A stretch of 64,000 nt of DNA from Gammaproteobacteria bacterium UBA5109 (GCA_002414385.1 DHZH01000005.1:186001-250000); one strand, 5' to 3'. Counted from the stretch's first letter, positions 54,882-63,262 are shown. Translations and numbers: made by a program. Notes: generated from the letters alone by a model not told the origin.

Positions 54882-55709
54882 TTGGAAATATCTAACTCTC
54901 AAGCTGCCCCAAGTCCAGAAAGCCCGCATCCACTGATCACTGAGGGTCGCCAAGATGGCAACTGCTGGTATGTCAAAACGACCAAATATCAGAAAGACAT
55001 GGAATTAGTTGCAATAAAACTCGATTCCGAAGATCGACTAAGAAGGGGAGGTGGCTCAGCCCGCAAAAATTCATCTAAAACCCAGATGGACGATAAAACT
55101 ATCAAAAAGTCACAGCAACGATCAAAACGCACAATAAAACAGCGCTGCCTGCAAGCTGAGTTCGACAGGATTCTCACTTTAACTTTCAAATTCAATTTAC
55201 AGGACATAGACGAGGCTTGGAGAGTTTTTAAGTACTTCATCAAATTGATGAAAAAACGCTATCCAAATTTCACATACTTAGTGGTTCCCGAGTACCAGAA
55301 GCGAGGAGCCGTTCACTTCCACATTGCAATCAAGGGATATATCTATCATGGCACTGTACGCAGAATATGGAGACGAGCTGCTGGTACTTATGGAGGGAAT
55401 GTTGACATCACCAACCCTAAGAATTACGGGCGTTTTAACACTAATAAAAGGCGCTACAGTTGGCGATCTAGTGACATTGCGAACTACCTTTCGAAGTACC
55501 TCACAAAAGACGAAACAGTTGAATTTAACCGTCGAAGATATGCATCCGGAGGAGTTTTCACAGCTCCTACAATTATTCGAGGATTTATTGCCCGAGGATT
55601 TCCGATGCACCGTCTTGCCCGAGATGTATTTAGCAAATTCCGGCATTCAATAAATTTTGAATGGGAATCAGAAGAGGGGTTCTTCCCCATCCATTACTAC
55701 TCAACCTAA
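54882..55709 (+). CDS. Inovirus HUH replication initiator
   Basis: This 275-aa rolling-circle Rep starts at TTG 54882 (rare start; a weak AAGAG lies upstream). The HUH motif is GAVHFHIAIKG (about 145-155), preceded by YLVVPEYQKR. The catalytic tyrosine motif is ANYLSKYLTK (about 200-209). It nicks the phage plus strand to start rolling-circle replication. It is unrelated in sequence to the P2-type Rep of element 1. It is followed after 12 bp by the ssDNA-binding protein. Confidence 0.85.
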   Translation: MEISNSQAAPSPESPHPLITEGRQDGNCWYVKTTKYQKDMELVAIKLDSEDRLRRGGGSARKNSSKTQMDDKTIKKSQQRSKRTIKQRCLQAEFDRILTLTFKFNLQDIDEAWRVFKYFIKLMKKRYPNFTYLVVPEYQKRGAVHFHIAIKGYIYHGTVRRIWRRAAGTYGGNVDITNPKNYGRFNTNKRRYSWRSSDIANYLSKYLTKDETVEFNRRRYASGGVFTAPTIIRGFIARGFPMHRLARDVFSKFRHSINFEWESEEGFFPIHYYST

Positions 55710-55721
55710 AGGAAAAAAACT

Positions 55722-56036
55722 ATGCAGCAAGGTATTAACGTTGTAGGTAACTTCGCCGGTCTGAAAGATGAGATCAGAAATTATGATGGTAAACAGTCAC
55801 GATCAGTCAAGGCTGCCGTGTTCATTCCAGTGATCGACGGGTACCAGGGTGAAACTGACAAGTTCGAATTGTCCATTCCAAAGTCAGAACAAGAGGGCGA
55901 TGTACACAAGTCCTTAAAGTCGATTGAAGTCGGTTCTCCTGTACAGATTTTCTTTCGTAAGGAAGTGTACAAAATCGAAGGCCGCACAATTACCAGCTAT
56001 CACCCGACAGCTGTCAAAGTTCCGGCAAAGAATTAG
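55722..56036 (+). CDS. ssDNA-binding protein (gpV-like)
   Basis: This 104-aa protein occupies the gene V position between Rep and the coat gene. Hydrophobic and basic strands (VVGNFAGLKDEIRNYDGKQSRSVKAAVFIP, VQIFFRKEVYKIEGRTI) suit an OB-like ssDNA-binding protein. AAAGGAAAAAAACT precedes the ATG. Identity rests mainly on position and size. Confidence 0.65.
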   Translation: MQQGINVVGNFAGLKDEIRNYDGKQSRSVKAAVFIPVIDGYQGETDKFELSIPKSEQEGDVHKSLKSIEVGSPVQIFFRKEVYKIEGRTITSYHPTAVKVPAKN

Positions 56037-56103
56037 CGAAAGCTAATAGGGCGTTCCCTGTCTCCTAAGACAAAGTGCGGGGTACAACAAATCGGAGAAT
56101 ATC

Positions 56104-56241
56104 ATGGTCGATTTTACTACTATCACCACTGACTTCGCTTCCGTAGTGACTGACATCGGCACTGCCGGTGCTCTGGTTGCTGGCGTCATCCTGACTACTC
56201 TCGGCTTCCGAGTTGTATTCCGTATGATCAGACGGGCGTAA
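56104..56241 (+). CDS. Leaderless major coat protein (pVIII/Pf3-like)
   Basis: This 45-aa protein has an acidic or neutral N-terminus (VDFTTITTDFASVVTDIG), one hydrophobic segment (GALVAGVILTTLGF) and a basic tail (RMIRRA). There is no signal peptide. That is the Pf3 coat arrangement (44 aa, inserted by YidC without cleavage), unlike Ff phage, whose coat protein has a leader. GGAGA (56094-56098) lies 5 bp before the ATG. It is followed by a terminator. Confidence 0.85.
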   Translation: MVDFTTITTDFASVVTDIGTAGALVAGVILTTLGFRVVFRMIRRA

Positions 56242-56246
56242 CCGGA

Positions 56247-56272
56247 ATGGGGCTGGAAACAGCCCCATTTTT
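56247..56272 (+). terminator. Terminator after major coat gene
   Basis: ATGGGGCTG-GAAA-CAGCCCCAT is a perfect 9-bp stem followed by TTTT. In Ff phage a terminator after gene VIII also makes the coat the most abundant transcript. Its end abuts the ATG at 56276. Confidence 0.9.
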
Positions 56273-56275
56273 ACT

Positions 56276-56692
56276 ATGGCAACTAAAATTCAATATAAAA
56301 ATATCTGCTTTCTAAACATTGCCCAATGGAATGAATACGGCAAGGGTATGATCGTAGACGAATTAAGAACTAAGGATAATCTTTATCTATCAGAAATATC
56401 TGATATGTCGTGGTCATCAGGAACAGCAGGAACAGCAGCCAAAGTACATGTTACATGGCGCAGCATAATCGACAACACAAGTTATACAAGTCGATGGACA
56501 CAGGCAGGAGTCTGGTCTGATTCATGCGAACCAAATTTCGTAGCTGAGGATTACTTCACATTGTCAAATAGCGTAGACCTTGGTCTGGATTTAACACTCG
56601 AAGAAACCGGCATATTAATGGGGCTAATCCTAAGCTGTTACATTGTCGCTTTCGCTTTCCGTCAAACTATCAGGATGTTCAGGCAGTCATGA
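56276..56692 (+). CDS. Inovirus hypothetical membrane protein
   Basis: This 138-aa protein has one C-terminal transmembrane segment (ETGILMGLILSCYIVAFAF, about 109-127) and a short basic tail. I know no family for it. Position between coat and pIII-like genes suggests a minor virion or assembly protein. The ATG lies 3 bp past the terminator, and it ends in an ATGA overlap with a tiny downstream ORF. Confidence 0.6.
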   Translation: MATKIQYKNICFLNIAQWNEYGKGMIVDELRTKDNLYLSEISDMSWSSGTAGTAAKVHVTWRSIIDNTSYTSRWTQAGVWSDSCEPNFVAEDYFTLSNSVDLGLDLTLEETGILMGLILSCYIVAFAFRQTIRMFRQS

Positions 56693-56766
56693 CACTAGAA
56701 ACTTTCTGTTGCATCATCATTTTAATGGTCTGGATAAAATGTCTAGAATATATTTTTCACTCATAG
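56689..56766 (+). CDS. 25-aa hydrophobic ORF (pVII/pIX-like candidate)
   Basis: MTLETFCCIIILMVWIKCLEY is followed by a short tail, and the whole peptide is 25 codons. It overlaps the previous stop by ATGA and extends into the following gene's start. Size and hydrophobicity resemble the pVII/pIX tip proteins (32-33 aa) of filamentous phages. There is no clear Shine-Dalgarno sequence beyond the overlap. Confidence 0.45.
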   Translation: MTLETFCCIIILMVWIKCLEYIFHS

Positions 56767-58073
56767 CCTTTACGCTATTTTTTTCAGCTCCTGCGTTATC
56801 TCAGTCAGATATAACACTTTCAGCAGGAAGGGTAATTCAGCAAGCAAAACACTCTGACGGTGTTTGGAATCTCGTACAGTTCCAAGCTACAGATCGAACA
56901 ACAGGCGCCCGATTTACTGTAAATCGCTCAGTAAAAATACCAAAGGCATCACTCGGCACACTGGCAAAAGGCCGGATGTTTTCCCCACTGGGTTTGGGTT
57001 TCACAGCAGCAATGCTTGCATATGATTATTACGTCGATTCAGAAGATGAGGAGGTCTACCCCTACGACCCAGCGTTATTAGAGCAGACTATGCCAGTTGG
57101 TGCCGTTAATTTAAGACTTAATGCTGGCTATGGTTGGTCATGCCCGGGTTACGGTACAGGTTCAAATATTCCATTCCCAAGTGTAGGTCATGCACTACAG
57201 TTCATAATCGATCAATGTTCAGCGAGCAATATTTTTGAAGAGCCAGAGCATATTTTTAACCCAGATGCACAATGTGGCCCTACAGGTTCTAGCGACTACA
57301 ACAACGTTCAGTCATGGTGGGGCGGCACATCAAATTATTGTGGTAACCCTGCTCGCATGATGACCATGGGAATGCAGACAGGTGAATCAACAATTCCCAT
57401 ACCAATAACTGAAAATAACTACAATACTTGGGTAACTGAAATTAATGGCCCTGACGCTTTAACAGCAGAGGAAATATCAGACGCTATAATGGATCACCCC
57501 AACTGGGACAAGCTCACAGAGGCTCTCCTTTACGACGAGGAATTAGGCCAGCTCGATAGAAATATTGCTCAAATATCCTCAATGATTTCAGATCTGATAA
57601 ATGACCTTGAAAATTATATCAATGACGACCCAGCCGACCCGCCTATTGATGAAAACGACACAGATGTTGACAGCATTCAAGATGGTGATGCAACTGACGT
57701 TCAGCAGCCGCCAAGGGAAACAGCTCAGGAATTAGCTGATACAGTTGAAGCAACAAATGAACAGCTAGAAGCAGAGGCAAACCCAAACGCAGACGGCCAA
57801 TGTGATTTATATCCAGATACATTGGGTTGTCTTGATGTTGGTGACGATTTCACAGAAACAGAACTTGATAATTATGATGTTCCTTTTGACATGACACCCG
57901 TCACGCTTGCATCAGGTGGCGCTTGTCCAAGCGATGTAGATTTCGATTTAAACATCGGCAACTATTCATTTTCATATCAACCAACTTGTAACGCTCTAGA
58001 AGATTTCAAGCCAGTAGTACTACTGGTATTTTCCTTCCTTTCGCTACTTGTTGTATCAACGGTGAGAGTATGA
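56739..58073 (+). CDS. pIII-like adsorption protein of inovirus
   Basis: I choose ATG 56739 because MSRIYFSLIAFTLFFSAPALS forms a good signal peptide; the longer form from 56643 does not. The protein is about 444 aa. It has an N-terminal domain with several Cys, an Asp/Glu-rich linker (NDDPADPPIDENDTDVDS) and a C-terminal hydrophobic anchor (PVVLLVFSFLSLLVVSTVRV). This is the layout of inovirus minor coat proteins that bind pili. It ends in an ATGA overlap with the next gene. Confidence 0.78.
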   Translation: MSRIYFSLIAFTLFFSAPALSQSDITLSAGRVIQQAKHSDGVWNLVQFQATDRTTGARFTVNRSVKIPKASLGTLAKGRMFSPLGLGFTAAMLAYDYYVDSEDEEVYPYDPALLEQTMPVGAVNLRLNAGYGWSCPGYGTGSNIPFPSVGHALQFIIDQCSASNIFEEPEHIFNPDAQCGPTGSSDYNNVQSWWGGTSNYCGNPARMMTMGMQTGESTIPIPITENNYNTWVTEINGPDALTAEEISDAIMDHPNWDKLTEALLYDEELGQLDRNIAQISSMISDLINDLENYINDDPADPPIDENDTDVDSIQDGDATDVQQPPRETAQELADTVEATNEQLEAEANPNADGQCDLYPDTLGCLDVGDDFTETELDNYDVPFDMTPVTLASGGACPSDVDFDLNIGNYSFSYQPTCNALEDFKPVVLLVFSFLSLLVVSTVRV

Positions 58074-58264
58074 CCACAAATAATTCAAGTAATCCAATGC
58101 AGGCTAAAATATGGGTTCTTTTTGACGATACGAATCATGCCGATGCTTATTCATATAATCAGATAACCCCTGCTGAAACAGAATATGTCAAAGTCATGAC
58201 CATCGAAGATTATTTATATTTTCATGGTTTGCTGCCTCGGAGATTTATAGATGAGTCTAATTAG
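58070..58264 (+). CDS. Small inovirus hypothetical protein
   Basis: This 64-aa soluble acidic protein overlaps the pIII-like stop by four bases and the pVI-like start by 14 bases. It has no transmembrane helix and no known motif. It is part of the phage operon by overlap alone. Confidence 0.6.
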   Translation: MTTNNSSNPMQAKIWVLFDDTNHADAYSYNQITPAETEYVKVMTIEDYLYFHGLLPRRFIDESN

Positions 58265-58532
58265 TGTATTAACTTCTGCAGCAACAAGACTGCCACAGAA
58301 AGTTCTAGCATCACTGGGTATAGGTTTAATTACCTTTGGCGCTGTAGTAACTGCCTTTAATTCCTTAATGACAGCATTACAAGCAAACTACTCCGGCCTT
58401 GGCTCCGAACTGCTTGCACTATTAGAGATCGGGGGTGTTACTGACGGGTTGCAGATTCTTCTCGGTGCATTTGTCGCAAAAATGACAATTCAAACACTCA
58501 GTAAGTACGGCTATTTAGGAGGCTTAACATGA
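58251..58532 (+). CDS. pVI-like minor coat protein (DUF2523-like)
   Basis: This 93-aa protein has hydrophobic segments at about 21-40 and 68-78, with LLALLEIGGVTDGLQILLGAFVAKMTI. It lies directly before zot, as DUF2523/pVI proteins do. It overlaps the zot start by 4 bp. Confidence 0.75.
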   Translation: MSLISVLTSAATRLPQKVLASLGIGLITFGAVVTAFNSLMTALQANYSGLGSELLALLEIGGVTDGLQILLGAFVAKMTIQTLSKYGYLGGLT

Positions 58533-59569
58533 TCGGATTAATAACCGGAGGCCCGGGAGCTGGAAAGTCAAACCTGTGCCTATCAGACTTAGTTAAAGAT
58601 ATTGAGGCCGGTCGGCCTCTTTTCGTTCACGGTATCCGCGATTTAAAAATACCTCATGAAATAATCAAGTGTGAGAGCAAAGGTTGTGAATACTGCCGTG
58701 AATTGGATAACGACGAAAACTGCACATATATTTCAGCAGCAGAAATGCATAACCAGCTGCCAGATGATTGTCTCGTCGTTCTTGATGAAGTACAGCATAT
58801 TTATCGACCCAGAAAACCCGGTAGCGCAGTTCCTGAAAATGTCCAATTTTTAGAAACTCATCGTCACCGAGGAATAGATTTTTATTTCATAACCCAGTCA
58901 CCAAAATTAATAGACATTAATTGCCGTGAAATGGTTACCCGTCACCGTCACATTGTTGCCGGTCTTTTCAATAGAACAATCTACGAATGGCCCGAATGTA
59001 ATACAACAACGCAAGAAGGTAGAACAAACGCTGTCACGTCAATTCATACCCTGGACAAAAAGGTATACGACCTTTACAAATCAGCGGAAGTCCATACTAA
59101 GCAGAAAAGAAAGGTTCCATTCATAATTTACCCGGCAGCCGTTGCCCTTGTCTTTGTAATATTCGCCGGAACCAGTCTGTTCGGAAAAATCAAAGAGGGT
59201 GATTTTTTAACGGGTGGTTCTCGCATGGCGGAAGCCAGCGGGAACCCCGTCCAACCATCAACCGAAGAAGTCACACCACAGCAACCATCCGCTGAAGGCC
59301 TCGCTAACCCTGCACCAGCTAACGGCAATATTTCAGAATTAAGCCCTGTCGATCTGCTTAAGCCAAGGAACCCGTATCAGTTGGAAAGTGCGCCAGCTTT
59401 CGACAGTTTGTTGACTGTCAATGAAGCACCTAGAATGGCTGCCTGTGTCATGACCGCTGATCGCTGCAAGTGCTACACCCAGCAGGCCACAGAGTATCCT
59501 ACGACATACTTTCAGTGTGTTGACTTTATCCAAGGCAAGACGTTTAATCCGTATCGCTCCAGCCCCTGA
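58529..59569 (+). CDS. zot: Zot/pI-family assembly ATPase
   Basis: This 346-aa protein has the Walker A GGPGAGKS at residues 7-14 and the Walker B CLVVLDEVQHIY (about 83-94). A single transmembrane segment (IIYPAAVALVFVIFAG, about 200-215) and a periplasmic C-terminal domain with Cys pairs follow. It drives filamentous phage extrusion in the inner membrane. It ends the phage transcription unit. 'Zot' is a family name and does not imply a toxin. Confidence 0.92.
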   Translation: MIGLITGGPGAGKSNLCLSDLVKDIEAGRPLFVHGIRDLKIPHEIIKCESKGCEYCRELDNDENCTYISAAEMHNQLPDDCLVVLDEVQHIYRPRKPGSAVPENVQFLETHRHRGIDFYFITQSPKLIDINCREMVTRHRHIVAGLFNRTIYEWPECNTTTQEGRTNAVTSIHTLDKKVYDLYKSAEVHTKQKRKVPFIIYPAAVALVFVIFAGTSLFGKIKEGDFLTGGSRMAEASGNPVQPSTEEVTPQQPSAEGLANPAPANGNISELSPVDLLKPRNPYQLESAPAFDSLLTVNEAPRMAACVMTADRCKCYTQQATEYPTTYFQCVDFIQGKTFNPYRSSP

Positions 59570-59594
59570 TTAACTCCTGCAATATCAGAGCTGA

Positions 59595-59762
59595 CGCCGG
59601 TAATAGGAATTACCGGCGCTTTAGCCCGTGGCAGGACGCCAACGGGCGTGTTTATCAGCGGATTATTGCAAAAATACCGGCGATAGCCGGAGGGGAATAG
59701 GCCTAAGCCATTGATTTAGGAAGTAAGAAAGTAATTTCCGGTAATCTTTATTACCGGAAATT
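59595..59762. other. Inovirus hairpin-rich non-coding region (origin/packaging/att)
   Basis: Four hairpins in a row: CGCCGGTAAT-AGGA-ATTACCGGCG (59595-59618), GCCCGTGGC-AGGAC-GCCAACGGGC (59624-59647, one bulge), CCGGC-GATA-GCCGG (59677-59690), and AATTTCCGGTAAT-CTTT-ATTACCGGAAATT (59733-59762). Clustered hairpins after the last gene mark plus and minus strand origins and the packaging signal in filamentous phages. The last hairpin contains the right 20-bp repeat. Confidence 0.75.
59734..59753. repeat. Right flanking repeat of inovirus (candidate attR)
   Basis: ATTTCCGGTAATCTTTATTA is identical to 54436-54455. It is one arm and the loop of a perfect 13-bp palindrome (59733-59762), which only this copy completes. 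Confidence 0.7.
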
Positions 59763-59820
59763 GTGTCATATATTGATATCTACTGTAATCAGGAACGTAC
59801 CATCCTATATGAAATAAAAT

Positions 59821-60486
59821 TCAAGGCATTGGTAAAGTCGACTCTGTATCTGCAGGTAAATGTTGATCTACAGCATTTAACAATATGGCAGTCATTGTGT
59901 AATCACCGATTACCATGGTTATTTCAATTGTCTGCTCCTCACCAAACATATCGACCATCTTGGCGAATAAGTCTGAAGGTACCTGATGATCTCCCTGTAA
60001 CAAGGCTCGTGCATATTCGATAATCGTAGCGTCTCTGTCAGGCAATCCATTCGTTGTTCGATTATATTTAATTGCATCAATAACACGTTCATCAACACCA
60101 GCCTGTCGAGCGCCACGTTCATGGATGGTCCATTCGTAAGGAGAATTAAATTCCCGTGCAGGAACCAGGGTGCTGATCTCAAACACCTGGCGGTCCAGGT
60201 TACCATTGATTCGTAAAGCCTGATTCATCGCATCATACGGTTCTGCCGCTTTGATACTGTATAAGGAATTACTTGGTGGCCCCATTCTGGGTACATTGGT
60301 ATCTTCACCATTGATTGCTTCGAAGATGCGTTGTCCTTCTTCATCCAGCGAATCTTTCATAATAAAAGGCAGGCGGGACAGTGACTCGGGATCAATATCT
60401 GGCGGTAGTTGCCGATCGGTCTGGGCATTTACAGCACCAATCATTAGGCCACATGCCAGAAATGTTATTGTAGTTAATCGCTTCAT
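59821..60486 (-). CDS. Secreted carboxymuconolactone decarboxylase-like protein
   Basis: This 221-aa protein has a signal peptide ending near AVNAQ (about residue 22). The AhpD/CMD helical region (FEISTLVPAREFNSPYEWTIHERGARQAGVDERVIDAIKY, about 112-151) lacks the CxxC of AhpD peroxidases. Secreted CMD-like proteins are often next to VOC and cytochrome genes. Its role is unknown. Confidence 0.78.
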   Translation of the reverse strand: MKRLTTITFLACGLMIGAVNAQTDRQLPPDIDPESLSRLPFIMKDSLDEEGQRIFEAINGEDTNVPRMGPPSNSLYSIKAAEPYDAMNQALRINGNLDRQVFEISTLVPAREFNSPYEWTIHERGARQAGVDERVIDAIKYNRTTNGLPDRDATIIEYARALLQGDHQVPSDLFAKMVDMFGEEQTIEITMVIGDYTMTAILLNAVDQHLPADTESTLPMP

Positions 60487-60535
60487 GAGATTTTCCTTTG
60501 ATCTTAATTAGAAATAACTGCTTATCGTTTTCATT

Positions 60536-61525
60536 TTATTGTGGTGCTTCGACCTGATACAAAATGCCATTGGGGTCTCTTACCCACCAGGTACCATCCA
60601 CTTCCTCGGGCAAAACGGCTGGACGTTGTTCCTGCCCAATAATAGCTCCATTGTCACGCATATCTTCCAGAATCTGCTGCAAATCATTTTCACGCACAAC
60701 AATAGGAATAGTCGGCCCGCCATAATCCTGTACCCGATGACGCAAAGGCGCCCTCTTTTCCGGCCCCTGAAACTCCTGAAAGTTTATCGCCGGAAATCCC
60801 AGCCCGGGGAATACACCTCGTGCTGAACGATATTGCACAGTTTCCGAAGCATCAAACAGATTACGCTGTTTTTCACTCAGGGGGCGGTAGGCAACGTCCA
60901 GTGGTAGTTCAAAATTAAACACACGACTATAGAAGTTTGCTGTTTCCCTTAGATCTTCTACTGTCATCCAGAAAGATGCCTGTGTGATGCTTCGTCCCTG
61001 ACTGCTATCAGCATTGTCACTTTCAGTTAATTCAACAAAAAAACTGTTGGAATCGCGCAATACCACAGCGCGTTGACCTTCATTCCGGTAAGCCCGTCCT
61101 TCTGCAGAAATAACTTCCCAGCCCAGGTTCCGTAAACCATCAAACCTGGCGTCAAAGTCATTGACCTCAAAGGCAAACAGAAGCATCCCCGGGTCCTGGA
61201 AATCACGAAATTCCTTATTGTGAGTTGAGCCCGTCCATTCAATGAGCTCTATTTCAAAATCGCTGCCGGTTACTCGCAATCCGGCTGTCCGTAACATCGA
61301 GCCGGGATCGGTCCCCAGGAATTCTCCATTCATGAGCGGACGATATCTGAGCAGCTCCATGCCCAGCACATCCTGAAAAGCAGAAATAGAAGCATCCAGA
61401 CTTTCAACGTTCAGGTGAATACGCTGGTAATCAATAACTCTTTGTTCTCCGACAGTCATTGATTGCTGAGCATTTGCTGCCATTGAAATTGTCAAACATA
61501 TTGCCACTGTAAGAATGAATCTCAT
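60536..61525 (-). CDS. Secreted two-domain VOC-family protein
   Basis: This 329-aa protein has a signal peptide (residues 1-20, near ANAQQ) and two VOC/glyoxalase-like repeats. The first starts RVIDYQRIHLNVESLDASISAFQDVLG, the second ASFWMTVEDLRETANFYSRVFNFE. Metal-ligand positions are not obvious beyond H32 and later Glu residues. It is transcribed with the CMD-like gene. Confidence 0.8.
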   Translation of the reverse strand: MRFILTVAICLTISMAANAQQSMTVGEQRVIDYQRIHLNVESLDASISAFQDVLGMELLRYRPLMNGEFLGTDPGSMLRTAGLRVTGSDFEIELIEWTGSTHNKEFRDFQDPGMLLFAFEVNDFDARFDGLRNLGWEVISAEGRAYRNEGQRAVVLRDSNSFFVELTESDNADSSQGRSITQASFWMTVEDLRETANFYSRVFNFELPLDVAYRPLSEKQRNLFDASETVQYRSARGVFPGLGFPAINFQEFQGPEKRAPLRHRVQDYGGPTIPIVVRENDLQQILEDMRDNGAIIGQEQRPAVLPEEVDGTWWVRDPNGILYQVEAPQ

Positions 61526-61616
61526 AAGTTAACTTTATATTTCTAAAAGCCTTGTAAATTGCATGGTTCTCCCACACTTCAGAATTATCTTTAAAAGCTT
61601 ATATATATTTAAATAC

Positions 61617-62405
61617 TCATGCTTTCATTATAGCGATTAGTATTGGCATTAACTCTTGCATTGCTTTTTCTGCAGTTTTTAGTTTTAGTTTTCCATTAGT
61701 AATCATATCTACCCTAACCGGATTTTGGGTAATTGAGAAATAAACTCCGGTAAACGCAATATACCGCCAGTACAATTCAGTTTCAGAAAGTTTTGGTAAC
61801 GCCTTGCTGAATGCATCAAGAAACTCATTATGAGATTCCTGGAAACAGCGATGTACTATCGCCTGGATCTGATAGTCAGTGTTTTGTATCAGGCGACGGA
61901 GGAATTTGTTGAAAATTATTATCTTCTTGTCTTTACTTAGAAGACCTTCAAGTGCAGGCATATAAAAGGCGTTGATGATGTCCACCAGCTTTGGTTTTGC
62001 CACCCTGTTTGTTGCTGATTTCAGTAATCTGTAACGTTCACCCCGGAAACTGATTACCCCTCTTTCCGCAATATGATAGAAAAGGTCATTTGTTGATTTA
62101 AAGTGGTAGTTTATTGTCCCGACACTGACCTCTGCTTTTCGACTAATTTCTCTTAAAGAAGTGTTCAAACCATTTTCAGCAAACAGCTCCATAGCTGCAT
62201 CCATAATATCTTCCGCTGCTTTTGAGGCAGGCCGAGCTTCATCGTTGTTTTCAATATTTAACTCACGGCGCCAGCGGTAGTAGGTTGGTTGTGTCAGCCC
62301 TTTTTTTTCACAGGCCTCTGCTACCGTCATACCCTTCTCTGCCAGAGTTTTTATCTGTTTAAGAATTTCACCTTTATCCGCTGTATATTTTTCAGGTTTG
62401 TTCAT
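61617..62405 (-). CDS. TetR regulator with extra N-terminal HTH
   Basis: This 262-aa protein has an N-terminal transposase/IS3-OrfA-like helix-turn-helix (KGMTVAEACEKKGLTQPTYYRWRREL, about 19-44). Then comes a normal TetR HTH (SLREISRKAEVSVGTINYHFKSTNDLFYHIAERG, about 82-115) and a ligand-binding domain. Two DNA-binding modules in one chain are unusual. It probably controls the flanking exported-protein genes. Confidence 0.85.
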   Translation of the reverse strand: MNKPEKYTADKGEILKQIKTLAEKGMTVAEACEKKGLTQPTYYRWRRELNIENNDEARPASKAAEDIMDAAMELFAENGLNTSLREISRKAEVSVGTINYHFKSTNDLFYHIAERGVISFRGERYRLLKSATNRVAKPKLVDIINAFYMPALEGLLSKDKKIIIFNKFLRRLIQNTDYQIQAIVHRCFQESHNEFLDAFSKALPKLSETELYWRYIAFTGVYFSITQNPVRVDMITNGKLKLKTAEKAMQELMPILIAIMKA

Positions 62406-62590
62406 ATTTGGGAGCTGTTTTTAGTTTGAGGTATCCATTTTATAGAAGGCATTAACCCCCTTTTGATAATACCGGCATTTAAAATGTCGTTAGCATATTG
62501 ATTATTGTACAACTGTACGATAAATTATCAAAATACTAAAATCATAAGAAGATCGAAACATAAAGGGGCATTACTGCCACCTAAATAATT

Positions 62591-63223
62591 ATGAGCCTGA
62601 GAAACACTCCTCAAAATTACGGTACGGTAGCTAAATGGATTCATTGGCTTACTGCGGGACTCTTTTTGGCTTCTTATATCAGTATTTACTATGAAATCTG
62701 GTTTACACCAGGCTTGCCTCCACCAGGAGAACCACGTGACCCAGCCTATTGGATTTCCCTTCAAATTCATTTATCGATTGGTGTTTCAATCTTTGTTCTG
62801 GTACTGCTCCGAATAATATGGCGATTGATGAATAAACCTCCCAATGAAGAACCAGGGACCAGACTGGAACATTTTGCGGCACGAGCCGGTCACTATGCCT
62901 TGTACCTGTTCATGATCATTCAGCCAATTCTTGGCTACATAGGCACTTCCGTGGATACCGAGTTTTTCTTTCTGTTTGATATTCCAAAATTTGCTGATAC
63001 ACCATTGTTCGAGCCTCTCGTCGTGAATGGCCTTGGCATGACGTTCCAGGAATTTGAAGTACCCATGGATTTTATTCACAAGGAAGTATTTGGCAGATGG
63101 GTAATCTGGATACTTATCGTTGGTCATATTTCTGCAGCACTTTATCACCACTACATCAGGAAAGACCGAACCATGTACAAAATGACCAACGAAGCTCATC
63201 ACGCGCCCCAACAGACACAATAA
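62591..63223 (+). CDS. Cytochrome b561
   Basis: This 210-aa protein has four transmembrane helices with His ligands in TVAKWIHWLTAG, ISLQIHLSIGV, LEHFAARAGHYALYLF and ILIVGHISAALYHHYI. It carries electrons across the inner membrane, commonly to a periplasmic partner. It begins a plus-strand run with the next two exported proteins. Confidence 0.87.
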   Translation: MSLRNTPQNYGTVAKWIHWLTAGLFLASYISIYYEIWFTPGLPPPGEPRDPAYWISLQIHLSIGVSIFVLVLLRIIWRLMNKPPNEEPGTRLEHFAARAGHYALYLFMIIQPILGYIGTSVDTEFFFLFDIPKFADTPLFEPLVVNGLGMTFQEFEVPMDFIHKEVFGRWVIWILIVGHISAALYHHYIRKDRTMYKMTNEAHHAPQQTQ

Positions 63224-63262
63224 TTATTTTTATATACAGAAACTACATTACTTAAATTAAAG

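Larger units (their letters stand above)
54436..59753. mobile_element. Inovirus (filamentous phage) prophage, about 5.3 kb
   Basis: The order is repressor (minus), HUH Rep, ssDNA-binding protein, major coat, minor coats, pIII-like, pVI-like, Zot. This is the usual inovirus module order. A 20-bp direct repeat ATTTCCGGTAATCTTTATTA lies at 54436-54455 and 59734-59753, and the distance between copies is 5298 bp, a normal inovirus genome size. No secretin (pIV) and no integrase are in the element, so host secretin and host recombination are presumably used. Gene spacing is tight, with ATGA overlaps. Confidence 0.9.

Noticed and set aside
58529..59569. Zot as a toxin
   Set aside because: The family name is historical; the gene is the phage pI assembly ATPase by motif and position.
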